A stretch of 64,000 nt of DNA from the NCBI GenBank assembly GCA_963719135.1, contig CAVRAZ010000002.1, positions 124,001-188,000 of the forward strand, written 5' to 3'. This DNA comes from CAVRAZ01 sp963719135. Its GTDB lineage: Bacteria > Pseudomonadota > Gammaproteobacteria > DSM-19610. Both the position numbers and the translations under genes were made by a program. Every line of letters starts with the position of its first letter. The first letter of the stretch is position 1. Of this stretch, positions 1-8,189 are shown piece by piece. The notes beneath the pieces were generated by a model. It was not told where the DNA came from and searched no databases. It saw only the letters and a list, made by a program, of their open reading frames with translations.

Positions 1-253
1 CCGAAACTCTGAAAGCTCCCGAACGGTCGGTCTCATGATGTTTTGGGTCCGAGTAGAAATACCGGATGTGTGGTGCTGGGTTAGGCGACAGTGTTTACTC
101 TGACCCCCATCGCCTTGCGATCGACAAACTGAATCCGGCAGGAAAGACCAGGTTACAACCGCTTCGGATATTCGGGGTCATGATAGTTTGGGTCCGAACT
201 CTTTGGGACCAAAATATTTGGGCTCAGAGTAAAATGGCGCTTACTTAACCCGA
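1..253. other. Left-edge non-coding DNA with a repeated motif
   Basis: No convincing gene is seen. A roughly 20-bp motif of the form TCATGAT-N2-TTTGGGTCCGA occurs twice in the same orientation, near 33-53 and 178-199. Just before 245 the sequence CTCAGAGTAAAATGGCGCTTAC resembles, on the minus strand, the GTAAGCG start common to IS66-family ends, so this edge may be decayed insertion-sequence material. The assignment is weak. Confidence 0.3.
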
Positions 254-309
254 TCATTGCAAAAATCTTGACCAGAATGCGGTCAAGCGTAACCGTTCAA
301 ACCAGACCG

Positions 310-904
310 TTATTGATCCGCGCTCGCGATATCGGATTTCATGGGAGCATGGGAGAACTTGGTCTTCCACACGCGCGGGGTGAGATGGATGACGTCCTTC
401 GCGGGATGGATGCTCACGCGCTGCAGCACATCGACCAGGTAGGTGTAGACATCGATGCCGTGTAAGCGGCAGGTGACGATGAGACTCTGGATGATCCCGA
501 CCTGTTTGGCGCCCAGTTCGGTCCAGCAGAAAAGCCAGTTGCGCCGACCCATCGGAATGCTTCTCAACGCCCGCTCCAGGTGATTGGTGTCGATCGGCAC
601 CTCGGGGTCGGAGAGGAACACCTGCAACGGGGTTCGCCGCGCGCGCGCATAATGCAGGGCCTTGCTCAGCGGATTGCTCGGCAGCAGGTCGCCGCGCAGA
701 CACTGCGCCTCGCACCAGCGCCAGAAGGCGCTTACCAACGGCTCACTGTGCTCGGTGCGGTAGGCGAGCTTCGCTTGGCCTTCGAGCGCGCGCTCCCGGA
801 TCACCTGCTCGTGGCGGTAGAGCAGCGCGATCAGGGCGAGCGCCTCGCTGGCGGCCGCGGGCTCGGCGTCCTTGGCGTGCTCGAAATAACGCCGGCAATG
901 CGCC
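310..904 (-). pseudogene. tnpC: IS66-family transposase, C-terminal fragment
   Basis: The minus strand encodes about 198 residues that match the C-terminal half of the IS66 TnpC transposase. It reads from AHCRRYFEHAKDAEP through TNHLERALRSIPMGRRNWLF to a stop at 310. The conserved NHxERxLR and GRxNWLF segments and the C-terminal IS66 tail (GIDVYTYLVDVLQR) are present. TnpC is normally about 500 residues, so the N-terminal half, with the zinc-binding and first catalytic parts, is missing. The homology stops exactly where the 34-bp palindrome of the neighbouring recombinase element begins (897-930). No continuation of the gene is seen beyond the matching palindrome at 7046-7079, so the break probably involved a deletion and not only a simple insertion. 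Confidence 0.85.
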
Positions 905-930
905 TTATGTCGAGCTCCGCATAAGGCGCA
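897..930. repeat. 34-bp palindrome, left boundary of the RIT element
   Basis: The arms TGCGCCTTATG and CATAAGGCGCA are perfect inverted repeats around a 10-bp centre containing GAGCTC. An identical copy in the same orientation lies at 7046-7079. The IS66 reading frame on the outer side ends here. It may be the duplicated or recognised target palindrome, or a subterminal recombinase-binding site. Confidence 0.85.
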
Positions 931-1003
931 TTATCCCGAGTTGCTTTTTATGTCGAGTAATAGTGTCAGCGTTCCGCAATAGGGCTACGTTCCTGCGCGG
1001 ACT

Positions 1004-1014
1004 GTCAGGATAAA
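1004..1014. repeat. Subterminal inverted repeat of RIT element (left partner)
   Basis: GTCAGGATAAA here is the exact reverse complement of 6963-6973, about 90 bp inside the right palindrome. The partners lie at similar depth inside both ends, which suggests recombinase or accessory binding sites. An 11-bp match could also be fortuitous. Confidence 0.5.
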
Positions 1015-2030
1015 GGATCAGCGGATTGGCAACCGGGAAGTCAGACGTGTAAACCAAAGTGCCGCAGCTGCGTTTTACTCTGAGTGTGACAGGCGCTCGG
1101 TGGTGACTTATGCGGAGAGGCAGCAGCTTAAGGAGCGATTCCGGGATTGATGCCGTTGAGCGAGTCTGGCGCGATAATGGTTGCCTCAAGCACAGTTCCA
1201 TCGGCGTGTACTGGAGATGGATTCTCCGCTTCAAGGCCTACTGCCACGCCAAGAGGTTGGACGAGAAGACGCAGCTCACGCTCACCGGCGTCGCGTTGTT
1301 CGCTCGATGGTATTCGCACTCGCATCAGATAGAGGAGAAGACCGCGTTTTCCGGTGCGCGCAGCGCTCTCGGGACCTGGGCGCTTGCACGTCAGACACTG
1401 GGCGAGTCGCTGCCAACGTGGGCGGTCGTGCAGGATGCGGAGCGTTCACGCTCCCACTTGGTTCGGGAGTTTGCCGAACATCTGCGTCTGCACCGCGGTA
1501 ACCCTGCCAGCACGGTTCGCAAGAAGATCGCACACGTCGCCCACTTCCTTGCGTTCCTGCGCGAGCAGGGCCGCAGGGCACAACAGCTGCGGCTCCAGGA
1601 CATCGATGCCTTTGTGAGCCTCTGCGGCAAGCGCTACGCGCGCACCACCGTCGCTGGTATCTGCTCCAGCTTGCGGGGATTTATGCGTTTCTTGCGCGTG
1701 AGCGGACGTATAAAGGTGGATCGTGCTTCCTCGATTCTCGCCCCGATCGTACGTCGCCATGAGCATCCGCCTCGGGCACTGTCTTGGGATGACGTGCAGC
1801 GCATCCTGCATGCCGTCGATCAGCGAAGTGCTTGCGGCCGACGCGACTATGCCTTGCTGCTGATGATGAGCAGCTACGGATTGGGGGCGGGGGAAGTCAT
1901 TCGCCTGACACTCGAGGACATCGATTGGCGTGCCGCGACACTGCACGTGGTGCGGCCCAAGACCCACGTCGAGTTCGTACTGCCGCTACTACCCGCGGTG
2001 GCGCGAGCGCTCGCGAGCTACCTGCTGCGG

Positions 2031-2145
2031 ATTCCACGCCCATCCGGCCACCTATTCCACGCTCATCCGGCCACTGATTCCACGCTGATCCGGCCACCCA
2101 TTCCACGGGCATTCGGCCACTGATTCCACGGCCATTCGGCCACCC
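2031..2145. repeat. Five tandem 23-bp terminal repeats of IS21 (left end)
   Basis: Five head-to-tail 23-bp units start at 2031, 2054, 2077, 2100 and 2123. Each begins ATTCCACG and ends CGGCCAC plus two bases. IS21-family ends carry repeated transposase-binding sites; five regularly spaced copies is a rich array. Confidence 0.9.
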
Positions 2146-2215
2146 CTTGAGGGCAGGGGGCGACGCAGGACAAAATCCACTAGGATCGGCCCTTTTTCAG
2201 AGCGAAGGGGTCGAG

Positions 2216-3741
2216 ATGGAGCGTTTATCGATGCGTAAGATACGAGAGGTGCTGCGGCTGCGATTCGAGGCCGGGCTGTCGGCCCGGCAGGTCGCTGCGA
2301 GTCTGCAGGTGGCGCGCAGCAGCGTGAAAGAGTATAAGCGGCGTTTGGCCACCGCGGGGCTTGGCTGGCCGTTGCCGGCGAGCTGAGCGATGTCGAACTG
2401 GAGCGGCGCTTGTTTCCGCACCGCCACCCGTGCCTACCGCGGGCCGCCCGGTGCCGGACTGGGCGGTGGTGCACCGGGAGCTGCGCCGCCAGGCGTGACG
2501 CTTATCTGCTGTGGGAGGAGTACAAGGCGGCTCATCCCGAGGGCTTCCAGTACAGCTGGTTCTGTCGAGCACTACCGCGCTGGGCCGGCAAGCTCGATTG
2601 GTGATGCGCCAGAGCATCGCGCCGGCGAGAAGATGTTCGTCGACTATGCCGGCCAGACGGTCGAAGTGATCGACCGGACCACCGGCGAGATGCGCGACCG
2701 CGCAGATCTTCGTCGCCGTGCTGGGGGCGTCCAACTACACCTATGCCGAGGCGACCTGGACGCAGGCCTGCCCGACTGGATCGGCTCCCATGTGCGGGCC
2801 TTCGAGTACTTCGGTGGGGTGCGCGAGATCCTGGTCCCGGACAATCTGCGCAGCGGGGTGACGCCGGGCGCACCGCTACGAGCCGGATCTGAATCCGACC
2901 TACCGGAGCTGGCCAGTCACTACGGCGTGGCGTCATGCCGGCTCGGGTGCGGCATCCGCGCGACAAGGCCAAGGTCGAGGCGGGTGTGCAGGTGGTCGAG
3001 CGCTGATCCTGGCCGCGCTGCGCAATCGCAGCTTCTTCTCCCTGACCGAGCTCAACCGGCCATCGCCGACTGCTCGAGCGGCTCAACCGGCGCCCCTTCA
3101 AGAAGCTGCCCGGCTCGCGCCGCGTACGGCCTTCGAGAGCCTCGACCAACCGGCGCTGCGGCCGCTGCCGGCAGCACCCTACGTGTACGCCACCTGGAAG
3201 CAAGGTGCGCGTCCACATCGACTACCACGTCGAGGTCGACGGCCACTTACTACTCGGTGCCCTACGCGCTGGTGAAGCAGCAGCTCGAGGTGCGCCTCAC
3301 CGCAGCCACCGTGGAGTGCTTCCACAAGGGCCAGCGCGTCGCCAGCCAATGCGCTCCCATCTCAAGGGCCGCCACACCACCACCCGAGCACATGCCCAAG
3401 GCCCACCGCGAATACGCCGAGTGGACCCCGCAGCGCCTGGTGCGCTGGGCCGAGAAGAGCGGTCCGGCCACCGCCGCGGTCGATCCGGCCACATCCTGCC
3501 AGCCGGCCCCATCCCCAGCAGGGCTATCGCTCCTGCCTCGGCATCTTGCGCCTGGGCGAGCGCTACGGCGCGGAGCGTTGGAGGCGGCCTGCGGGCGCGC
3601 CCTGCGGCTCAACGCCTGCCGGTACCAGAGCATCGAGTCGATCCTCGAGCACGGCCTCGACCGCCAGCCCCTTGCCCGAGCAACAGAACTCGCCCTGCCG
3701 CCCGTGCACGACACATCCGCGGGCCCGACTACTACCACTGA
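2216..3741 (+). pseudogene. istA: IstA-type transposase (IS21), frameshifted
   Basis: The span (about 508 codons) equals a normal IstA, but the reading frame changes several times. It starts at ATG 2216 (MERLSMRKIREVLRLRFEAG) with the N-terminal helix-turn-helix (LSARQVAASLQVARSSVKEY). A DDE-type integrase core follows: EKMFVDYAGQTVEVID, then the FEYFGGVREILVPDNLRSGV region. The C-terminus GPDYYH at 3741 is typical of IstA. Frame breaks are evident near 2385, 2600-2640, 2700-2740, 2860-3000 and 3190-3480. No full-length product can be made from the sequence as given. Confidence 0.8.
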
Positions 3742-3768
3742 CCACAACCCACATAGGAGAACCTGCCA

Positions 3769-4529
3769 TGCTGTACCATCCCACCCTGGACAAGCTCACC
3801 ACGCTCGCCTCTGCCGGCATGCCAAGGCCCTGCGCGAGCAGTTGGCCGTGCCCGACATCGAGCCTTGAGCTTCGAGGAACGCCTCGGACTGCTCGCTCGA
3901 CCGCGAGCTGACCGAACGCGAGAACCGGCGCCTGCAGACCCGCCTACGCCAGGCCCGGCTCAAGCAGAGCGCCTCCCTCGAGGACATCGACTTCCGCACC
4001 CCGCGCGGCCTCGACAAGGCGCTATCCGTCAGCTCGCCCACCGGCAATGGATCCGCGAGGATCTGAACCTCCTCATCATCGGCCCCACCGGCGTGGGCAA
4101 GACCTGGATCGCCTGCGCCCTCGCCCACCAGGCCTGCCGCCAGGGCTACACCACCCGCTACTTGCGCTCCCCCGGCTGTTCGAGGAACTGCAGCCTCGCC
4201 CACGCTGACGGCCGCTACCCCAAGCTCGATCGCGGGCTTCGCCAAGACCGACCTGATCATCCTCGATGACTGGGGACTTGACCCCCTCGACGCGAAGCGC
4301 AGCGGCGCGACTGCTCGAGCTCCTCGACGACCGCTACGGCCAGCGCCCACGCTCGTCACCAGCCAACTGCCCGTCGAGCACTGGCACGAGTCATCGGCGA
4401 TCCCACCCTGGCCGATGCCATCCTCGACCGCCTCGTGCACAACGCCTACCGAATCACCCTGAAAGGGCGAGTCGATGCGCAAGACGCAAGGCAAAGAGGT
4501 TGACCGCCGACCCGGCTACCGGCGAGTAA
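3769..4529 (+). pseudogene. istB: IstB-type transposition ATPase (IS21), frameshifted
   Basis: This is the AAA+ helper of IS21 transposition, starting at ATG 3769 (MLYHPTLDKLTTL), 27 bp after istA. Recognisable segments, in changing frames, are the Walker A motif GPTGVGKTWIA (around 4081-4113), the Walker B segment LIILDDWGLDPLD (around 4255-4290) and the VTSQLPVEHWHE stretch (around 4350-4395). The likely stop at 4529 gives about 253 codons, the usual IstB length. At least four frame changes prevent a continuous product. Confidence 0.8.
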
Positions 4530-4566
4530 CAATGCTACCTCCTGCGTCGCTTCGCTCCGACTGCCC

Positions 4567-4653
4567 CGGCCGAATCACCGTGGAACGGTGGCCGAATGTT
4601 GCTGGAATCACCGACCGGATGTCCTTGGAACAGGTGGCCGAATCGCGTGGAAT
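4567..4653. repeat. Right-end IS21 terminal repeats, about four inverted copies
   Basis: About four degenerate copies of the 23-bp left-end unit lie in inverted orientation (GTGGCCGAAT...GTGGAAT) with 21-24 bp spacing, the last adjoining the IS boundary at 4658. They match the left array in sequence but are less regular. Confidence 0.8.
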
Positions 4654-4971
4654 GCGCAACCTGCGCCATGGGCGGCCCAGGCACGCGCGGACTCGCCACG
4701 TGTTCGTGACGATGAGGGCGCCCTACAAGCCGTTGGCCTGTGCGGTTAGCATTCGCCATATCCTGCACACCCACGCGCATCGAGCCGGAGTCACGGCACC
4801 GTACTTGGGCACCCACGTGCTGCGCCACACCCACGCTTGCCGACAGATGGAACTCGGCGTGCAACCCAAAGTCATCGGCGACATCCTCGGCCATCGTGAT
4901 CCGGACTCCACGTCGGCGTACCTTCGCGTGGCAACCGAGCGCTTACGCGACCTTGCCCTGCCAGTCCCGTC

Positions 4972-5940
4972 ATGACGACGATCACACTCAACCGTCTCGC
5001 CCGCGACATCGAGGACTTTCTTGCGTTCAAGCGAGCACTGGGATACAGCTACCGACGGGGTGAGGCGACGTTGCGAAGCTTCGAGCGCTTTGCCTATGCG
5101 CATGCCGGCCGAGGCACAACAGGGCGCTCGAAGATCGTGCTGGCCACGACGCTGAAGGCGTTTCTGTCACGCGTCGAGGGACGCAAAGCCGTCAGTGCGG
5201 CCAATGAACTGGGTGCATTGCGCCAGCTCTGTCTCTATCGCCGTCGGCGCGATCCCCAGGGCTATGTGCCGGAGCATGGCTGGGCACCGCGGACCGAGTC
5301 CGTCTACCTGCCGTACATCTTCTCTCGCGAGGAGATAGGCGACCTGCTCGACGCCGCGAACCGCCACCGTGGGCGCAACATCCCAGGTCCGATGCTGCGC
5401 ACATTGCTCCTCGTCCTCTACTGCACCGGGCTGCGCTTTGGCGAAGCGGTACGACTGCGTCTGTCGGACGTGGATCTCAGGCGATGCACGTTCCTCATCC
5501 GCGAGAGCAAGGGCCGAACCCGGCTCGTACCCTTCGGCGAGGATCTCGCGGGCGAGATCAAGGTGTACCTTGGCGAGCGCGTGCGCACCGCCGAGGCCGA
5601 GGTCGATGCCCTCTTCGTGCGCATGAGCGGTAGCGCGCTGACGCTTCGATCGGCATCTGAGGCCGTTAGACGGCTCCTGCGTCAACTCGGACTGAAGCCT
5701 GCGGTGGGCCGCTTGGGGCCGCGTCCCTACGATTTCCGGCACGCCTATGCCGTGCACCGCCTGACCGAGTGGTACCACGCAGGGGTCGATATCCATGCGC
5801 GGCTGCCCTGGCTGTCGGCCTACATGGGCCACGTCAACGTGCTCGGCACCGAAGTGTATCTGCATGCCACACCGGAACTGCTGCAACTGGCCAGTGAGCG
5901 CTTCGCCGATCGGCTTAACCGCCCACGGTCAGCACCATGA
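4972..5940 (+). CDS. ritB: RitB-type tyrosine recombinase
   Basis: This is the second recombinase of the trio (322 residues), intact. Its ATG overlaps the ritA stop by 4 bp and its stop overlaps the ritC start by 4 bp, so the three proteins are probably translated in a coupled, stoichiometric way. The core-binding domain is followed by a phage-integrase-type catalytic domain: Arg155 in TGLRFGE, Arg256-His257 in YDFRH, His287 in YMGH and nucleophile Tyr296 in EVYLH. The residue usually histidine in HxLR is Tyr253. With ritA interrupted, translation here depends on the ribosome reaching the 3' ritA fragment or on independent initiation. Confidence 0.9.
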   Translation: MTTITLNRLARDIEDFLAFKRALGYSYRRGEATLRSFERFAYAHAGRGTTGRSKIVLATTLKAFLSRVEGRKAVSAANELGALRQLCLYRRRRDPQGYVPEHGWAPRTESVYLPYIFSREEIGDLLDAANRHRGRNIPGPMLRTLLLVLYCTGLRFGEAVRLRLSDVDLRRCTFLIRESKGRTRLVPFGEDLAGEIKVYLGERVRTAEAEVDALFVRMSGSALTLRSASEAVRRLLRQLGLKPAVGRLGPRPYDFRHAYAVHRLTEWYHAGVDIHARLPWLSAYMGHVNVLGTEVYLHATPELLQLASERFADRLNRPRSAP

Positions 5941-6953
5941 GCCGTCAGAAGGCCCCCGAGCTACTGTCGCTCGTCAAGTCGTTCTTCCGTGATCATCTTG
6001 AGCGTCTCTGCGGAGCGAGTCCCCACACCATACGCGCCTACCGTGACGCGCTGCGGCTGCTGTTTGGCTTTCTGGCGGACGACAAGCGGTGCGCCGTGGC
6101 GGATCTGCGGCTCGACGATCTTCAGGTGGAGGCGATAACGGCCTTCCTTGCGTATCTCGAGGTCAAGCGTGCCAACACAGCGTCCAGCCGCAACTATCGG
6201 CTCGCAGCAATCCGCAGCTTCTTCAAACACCTGGTGCGCCATGATCTGTCTCGCGCTGACCAATACCAGCGCGTCCTTGCGCTGCCTGCGAAGAAGACTC
6301 ACTCATCCGTGGCACACTACCTCGAGCCTGAAGAAGTTCGATTGATCCTCGATCAGCCAGACCGTCGAACCACCGCCGGCCTTCGCGACCATGCCCTGTT
6401 GCTCTTTCTCTACAACACGGGCGCACGCGTCAGCGAGGCACTCGCCGTGCGTCTGTGCGACTTGAAACTGGCCGCCCCGATACAGGTGCGCCTGCACGGC
6501 AAAGGCGGCAAAGAACGGCTTTGTCCCTTGTGGAAAGACACGGCGAATGCGCTACAACGGCTGCCCGGCGTGCGAGCAGGCCAGCCCAACGATGTACTCT
6601 TCTGTAACCGGTATGGCCAGTCACTCACCCGCGACGGCGTCGCATACCTTTTGAACAAGTACGTCGCCCAGGCCGCCCGTCAGGCACCGGCATTACGTCG
6701 GCGACGAGTCACCCCGCATGTGCTGCGTCACAGTTGCGCGGTCGCGCTGCTCCAAGCGGGCAGCGATGTTACGGTGATCCGCGACTATCTCGGGCATGCC
6801 AGTATCGCGACGACAAGTCGATACCTCACAACAAATCCAAAGGCGAAACGCGATGCACTGGAAGTCTTTTGGCAGCACGCTGGGATCTCTCCCGTACGTA
6901 CCGCTTCCTGGAAACCCAAGCCTGACCTGCTCGCCTTCCTCGACTCCCTGTAG
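5937..6953 (+). CDS. ritC: RitC-type tyrosine recombinase
   Basis: This is the third recombinase of the trio (338 residues), intact and resembling XerC/XerD in layout. An N-terminal SAM-like core-binding domain (ending near residue 110) is followed by a catalytic domain with the full set: Arg164 (TGARVSE), the beta-hairpin lysine in GKGGKER, His261 and Arg264 (HVLRH), His287 (YLGH) and Tyr296 (SRYLT). It is the only one of the three with every canonical residue, so it is the best candidate for the strand-cleaving subunit. A stop at 6953 leaves about 90 bp of non-coding end sequence before the right palindrome. Confidence 0.92.
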   Translation: MSRQKAPELLSLVKSFFRDHLERLCGASPHTIRAYRDALRLLFGFLADDKRCAVADLRLDDLQVEAITAFLAYLEVKRANTASSRNYRLAAIRSFFKHLVRHDLSRADQYQRVLALPAKKTHSSVAHYLEPEEVRLILDQPDRRTTAGLRDHALLLFLYNTGARVSEALAVRLCDLKLAAPIQVRLHGKGGKERLCPLWKDTANALQRLPGVRAGQPNDVLFCNRYGQSLTRDGVAYLLNKYVAQAARQAPALRRRRVTPHVLRHSCAVALLQAGSDVTVIRDYLGHASIATTSRYLTTNPKAKRDALEVFWQHAGISPVRTASWKPKPDLLAFLDSL

Positions 6954-6962
6954 ATCCCCGGT

Positions 6963-6973
6963 TTTATCCTGAC
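6963..6973. repeat. Subterminal inverted repeat of RIT element (right partner)
   Basis: TTTATCCTGAC is the exact reverse complement of 1004-1014 and lies just after the ritC stop. It is possibly a recombinase-binding site. Confidence 0.5.
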
Positions 6974-7045
6974 TATAAAGTCGCCGTTCGGCAGCTCCTT
7001 GCTGCAATCTATGGGATCCTCTCCAGATAATGTGCATGTCGGGAT

Positions 7046-7079
7046 AATGCGCCTTATGTCGAGCTCCGCATAAGGCGCA
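7046..7079. repeat. 34-bp palindrome, right boundary of the RIT element
   Basis: Identical, same-orientation copy of 897-930. It is preceded by CGGGATAA, the complement of the TTATCCCG that follows the left copy, so the inverted ends extend inward by about 9 bp. Confidence 0.85.
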
Positions 7080-7161
7080 CAGACGTGGGTAGTTTCGGGC
7101 CGGGAGGCGCGGCACCGCAGGGCTGTACGACCAAGCTGTTGAATCTCCCGGCGATAAACGA

Positions 7162-7386
7162 CTAGCCGTTCGTGGCGCTGGCGCCATAAGCGGTTTTCCC
7201 CTCGACTCTCCCGCTCACGGGGCAGGTAATGTAATGATAGGCCCGTGCATCGTAGCCATCGATGCCCGGGCTTACGCTTCTGTACTGGGTCACCCAATCA
7301 TTTCCTACCGCTTTTTTTTTGCGACCCGAGTGGTCGCAGTCCGCGATGAGGGATATTTGGGGCAGAGTCAGAACCCATACAGGCAT
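7162..7386 (-). CDS. Possible small ORF, unknown
   Basis: A 74-codon frame (start MPVWVLTLPQISLIADCDHS) lies directly downstream of the hairpin terminator of the peptide gene. It has no clear ribosome-binding site and no recognised family. It may be chance. The remaining 7080-7448 sequence shows nothing else recognisable apart from a T-rich run near 7310. Confidence 0.15.
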   Translation of the reverse strand: MPVWVLTLPQISLIADCDHSGRKKKAVGNDWVTQYRSVSPGIDGYDARAYHYITCPVSGRVEGKTAYGASATNG

Positions 7387-7394
7387 CAATGCAC

Positions 7395-7420
7395 AAAGAA
7401 CGGGGGTCCGAAGACCCCCG
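7395..7420 (-). terminator. Rho-independent terminator with UUCG loop
   Basis: On the minus strand CGGGGGTC-TTCG-GACCCCCG forms an 8-bp GC stem capped by a stable TTCG tetraloop, followed by TTCTTTG. It lies about 30 bp after the stop of the peptide gene at 7449-7757. Confidence 0.8.
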
Positions 7421-7448
7421 CGATTTTGCAAGTAGCAGGACGAGCAGG

Positions 7449-7757
7449 TTAGGCTTCCAGCCTGCTGCCACCGTTCGCACCGCCATTGCTCTGCGCCAAC
7501 TGCGGGAGCACCACGCTGCCGAAGTTGCCGCTGCTGCTGATGCCGCCGATGTTCGACTGCGCCAGCACGTCGACGCTGTAGTCGGGGGCGTAGTAGGTGG
7601 AGTTGTGGATGTCGAACAGGTTGAACGAGTTCTGGAAGTCACCCAGGGCGGAGGGGCGGCCCACGGGCTCGACCAGCACTTCGCGGCCACCGGCAACACC
7701 GGCCATCGCGGCGGAATCCAGTTCCTTGCTTGCGGAAAGGTCTTTGATCGTCAGCAT
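7449..7757 (-). CDS. Double-glycine-leader peptide precursor, bacteriocin-like
   Basis: This encodes a 102-residue protein. Residues 1-24 (MLTIKDLSASKELDSAAMAG followed by VAGG) look like a leader peptide with a double-glycine cleavage site: a polar helix with the ELD motif, small hydrophobics and terminal GG. Such leaders are removed by C39-peptidase ABC exporters or recognised by modification enzymes. The predicted core (about 78 residues) has no cysteine and is rich in Ser, Asn, Gly and Tyr, so it does not look like a lanthipeptide. The start is supported by TTGGAGAAC upstream. The gene stands alone with its own terminator. No C39 exporter or maturase is in the window; the ABC exporter at 11705-13438 has no visible peptidase domain. 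The function is unknown. Confidence 0.7.
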   Translation of the reverse strand: MLTIKDLSASKELDSAAMAGVAGGREVLVEPVGRPSALGDFQNSFNLFDIHNSTYYAPDYSVDVLAQSNIGGISSSGNFGSVVLPQLAQSNGGANGGSRLEA

Positions 7758-8189
7758 GTCAGTTCTCCAAGAAAGTCAGTTGTCAGTCAGGTTCAGGGTT
7801 GGGTTGATGAGCTTCGTGTTGCTCATGACCGGGCTCGAGCAGGAGGTGTGCCAATCCCGGCATATTGCTCCGCGGCCTGCTATAACTATCTGTAACTAAG
7901 CAAGTAATGCTTGCGCGGTGGGTGCGGACGGCTGGACAGCACGCGCGTCGGTTGCGCAGAGCGTTCGCCATCGGCGAACGCTTTCCCCGGGGGATGTTGG
8001 GTGCGCCGCGACACGGCGGGTGCGTTCAGCGGTGGCCGGGGCGCCTCTGTTCAAATCGGGCCGATTGATTCGACCAAAAGCGGTCGGTGACAATGGATGC
8101 GCAGTCGCGGTCGGTAAGAAGGGCGGGGTCGAGCGTTCCAATCAATTACGCCGCCGCGGCTGGCGTCCCTGTCCTGAATTGAGGCGCAT
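7758..8189. other. Intergenic, probable divergent promoters
   Basis: No gene is supported. The region separates the minus-strand peptide gene from the plus-strand gene at 8190 and must hold both promoters. Close to the peptide start the sequence AACTGAC recurs within 25 bp. Nothing else is recognised. Confidence 0.4.

Larger units (their letters stand above)
2026..4658 (+). mobile_element. IS21-family insertion sequence
   Basis: The 2.63-kb element starts TGCGGATTCCACG and ends in the matching inverted sequence CGTGGAATGCGCA. It is flanked by a perfect 6-bp direct duplication, ACCTGC, at 2020-2025 and 4659-4664. Family traits are present: multiple short repeats at both ends, an IstA-like integrase gene followed by an IstB-like AAA+ ATPase gene, and a target duplication of 4-8 bp. 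Both genes carry several frame changes, so either the copy is dead or this stretch is poorly sequenced. The intact duplication implies recent insertion. Confidence 0.9.
1110..4975 (+). pseudogene. ritA: RitA-type tyrosine recombinase, split by IS21
   Basis: This is the first recombinase of the trio. The coding sequence runs 1110-2025 and resumes at 4665-4975. If the IS21 copy and one target-repeat copy are removed, it joins in frame (ALASYL followed by RHGRPRH) to give 408 residues. An N-terminal SAM-like core-binding domain precedes the catalytic domain. In the joined protein the visible active-site residues are His356, Arg359, His382 and Tyr391. The position normally holding the first catalytic arginine is Gly259 (YGLGAGEV in place of the usual GLRxxE). 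The gene ends in a 4-bp ATGA overlap with ritB, implying translational coupling. As found it is interrupted, so no full-length product is expected. The ATG at 1110 is the first in-frame candidate; no strong ribosome site decides it. Confidence 0.85.
897..7079 (+). mobile_element. RIT (recombinase-in-trio) element, interrupted by IS21
   Basis: Three consecutive tyrosine recombinase genes on one strand, each overlapping the next by 4 bp (ATGA), are the defining trait of RIT elements described in Proteobacteria. Both ends carry the same 34-bp palindrome (897-930 and 7046-7079). Just inside, TTATCCCGA on the left and TCGGGATAA on the right form inverted ends. A second inverted pair, GTCAGGATAAA (1004-1014) and its complement (6963-6973), lies deeper. 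No passenger gene is seen. An IS21-family copy (2026-4658) splits the first recombinase. The family assignment follows from gene order, overlaps and catalytic motifs; the exact termini are inferred from the repeats. Confidence 0.85.

Noticed and set aside
2031..2145. CRISPR-like array of 23-bp repeats
   Set aside because: Units are contiguous without spacers and sit at the terminus of an IS21 element.
4972..6953. Phage integrases or integron integrase
   Set aside because: Three consecutive co-oriented recombinases with 4-bp overlaps, and no phage genes, attC sites or cassettes, fit a RIT element better.
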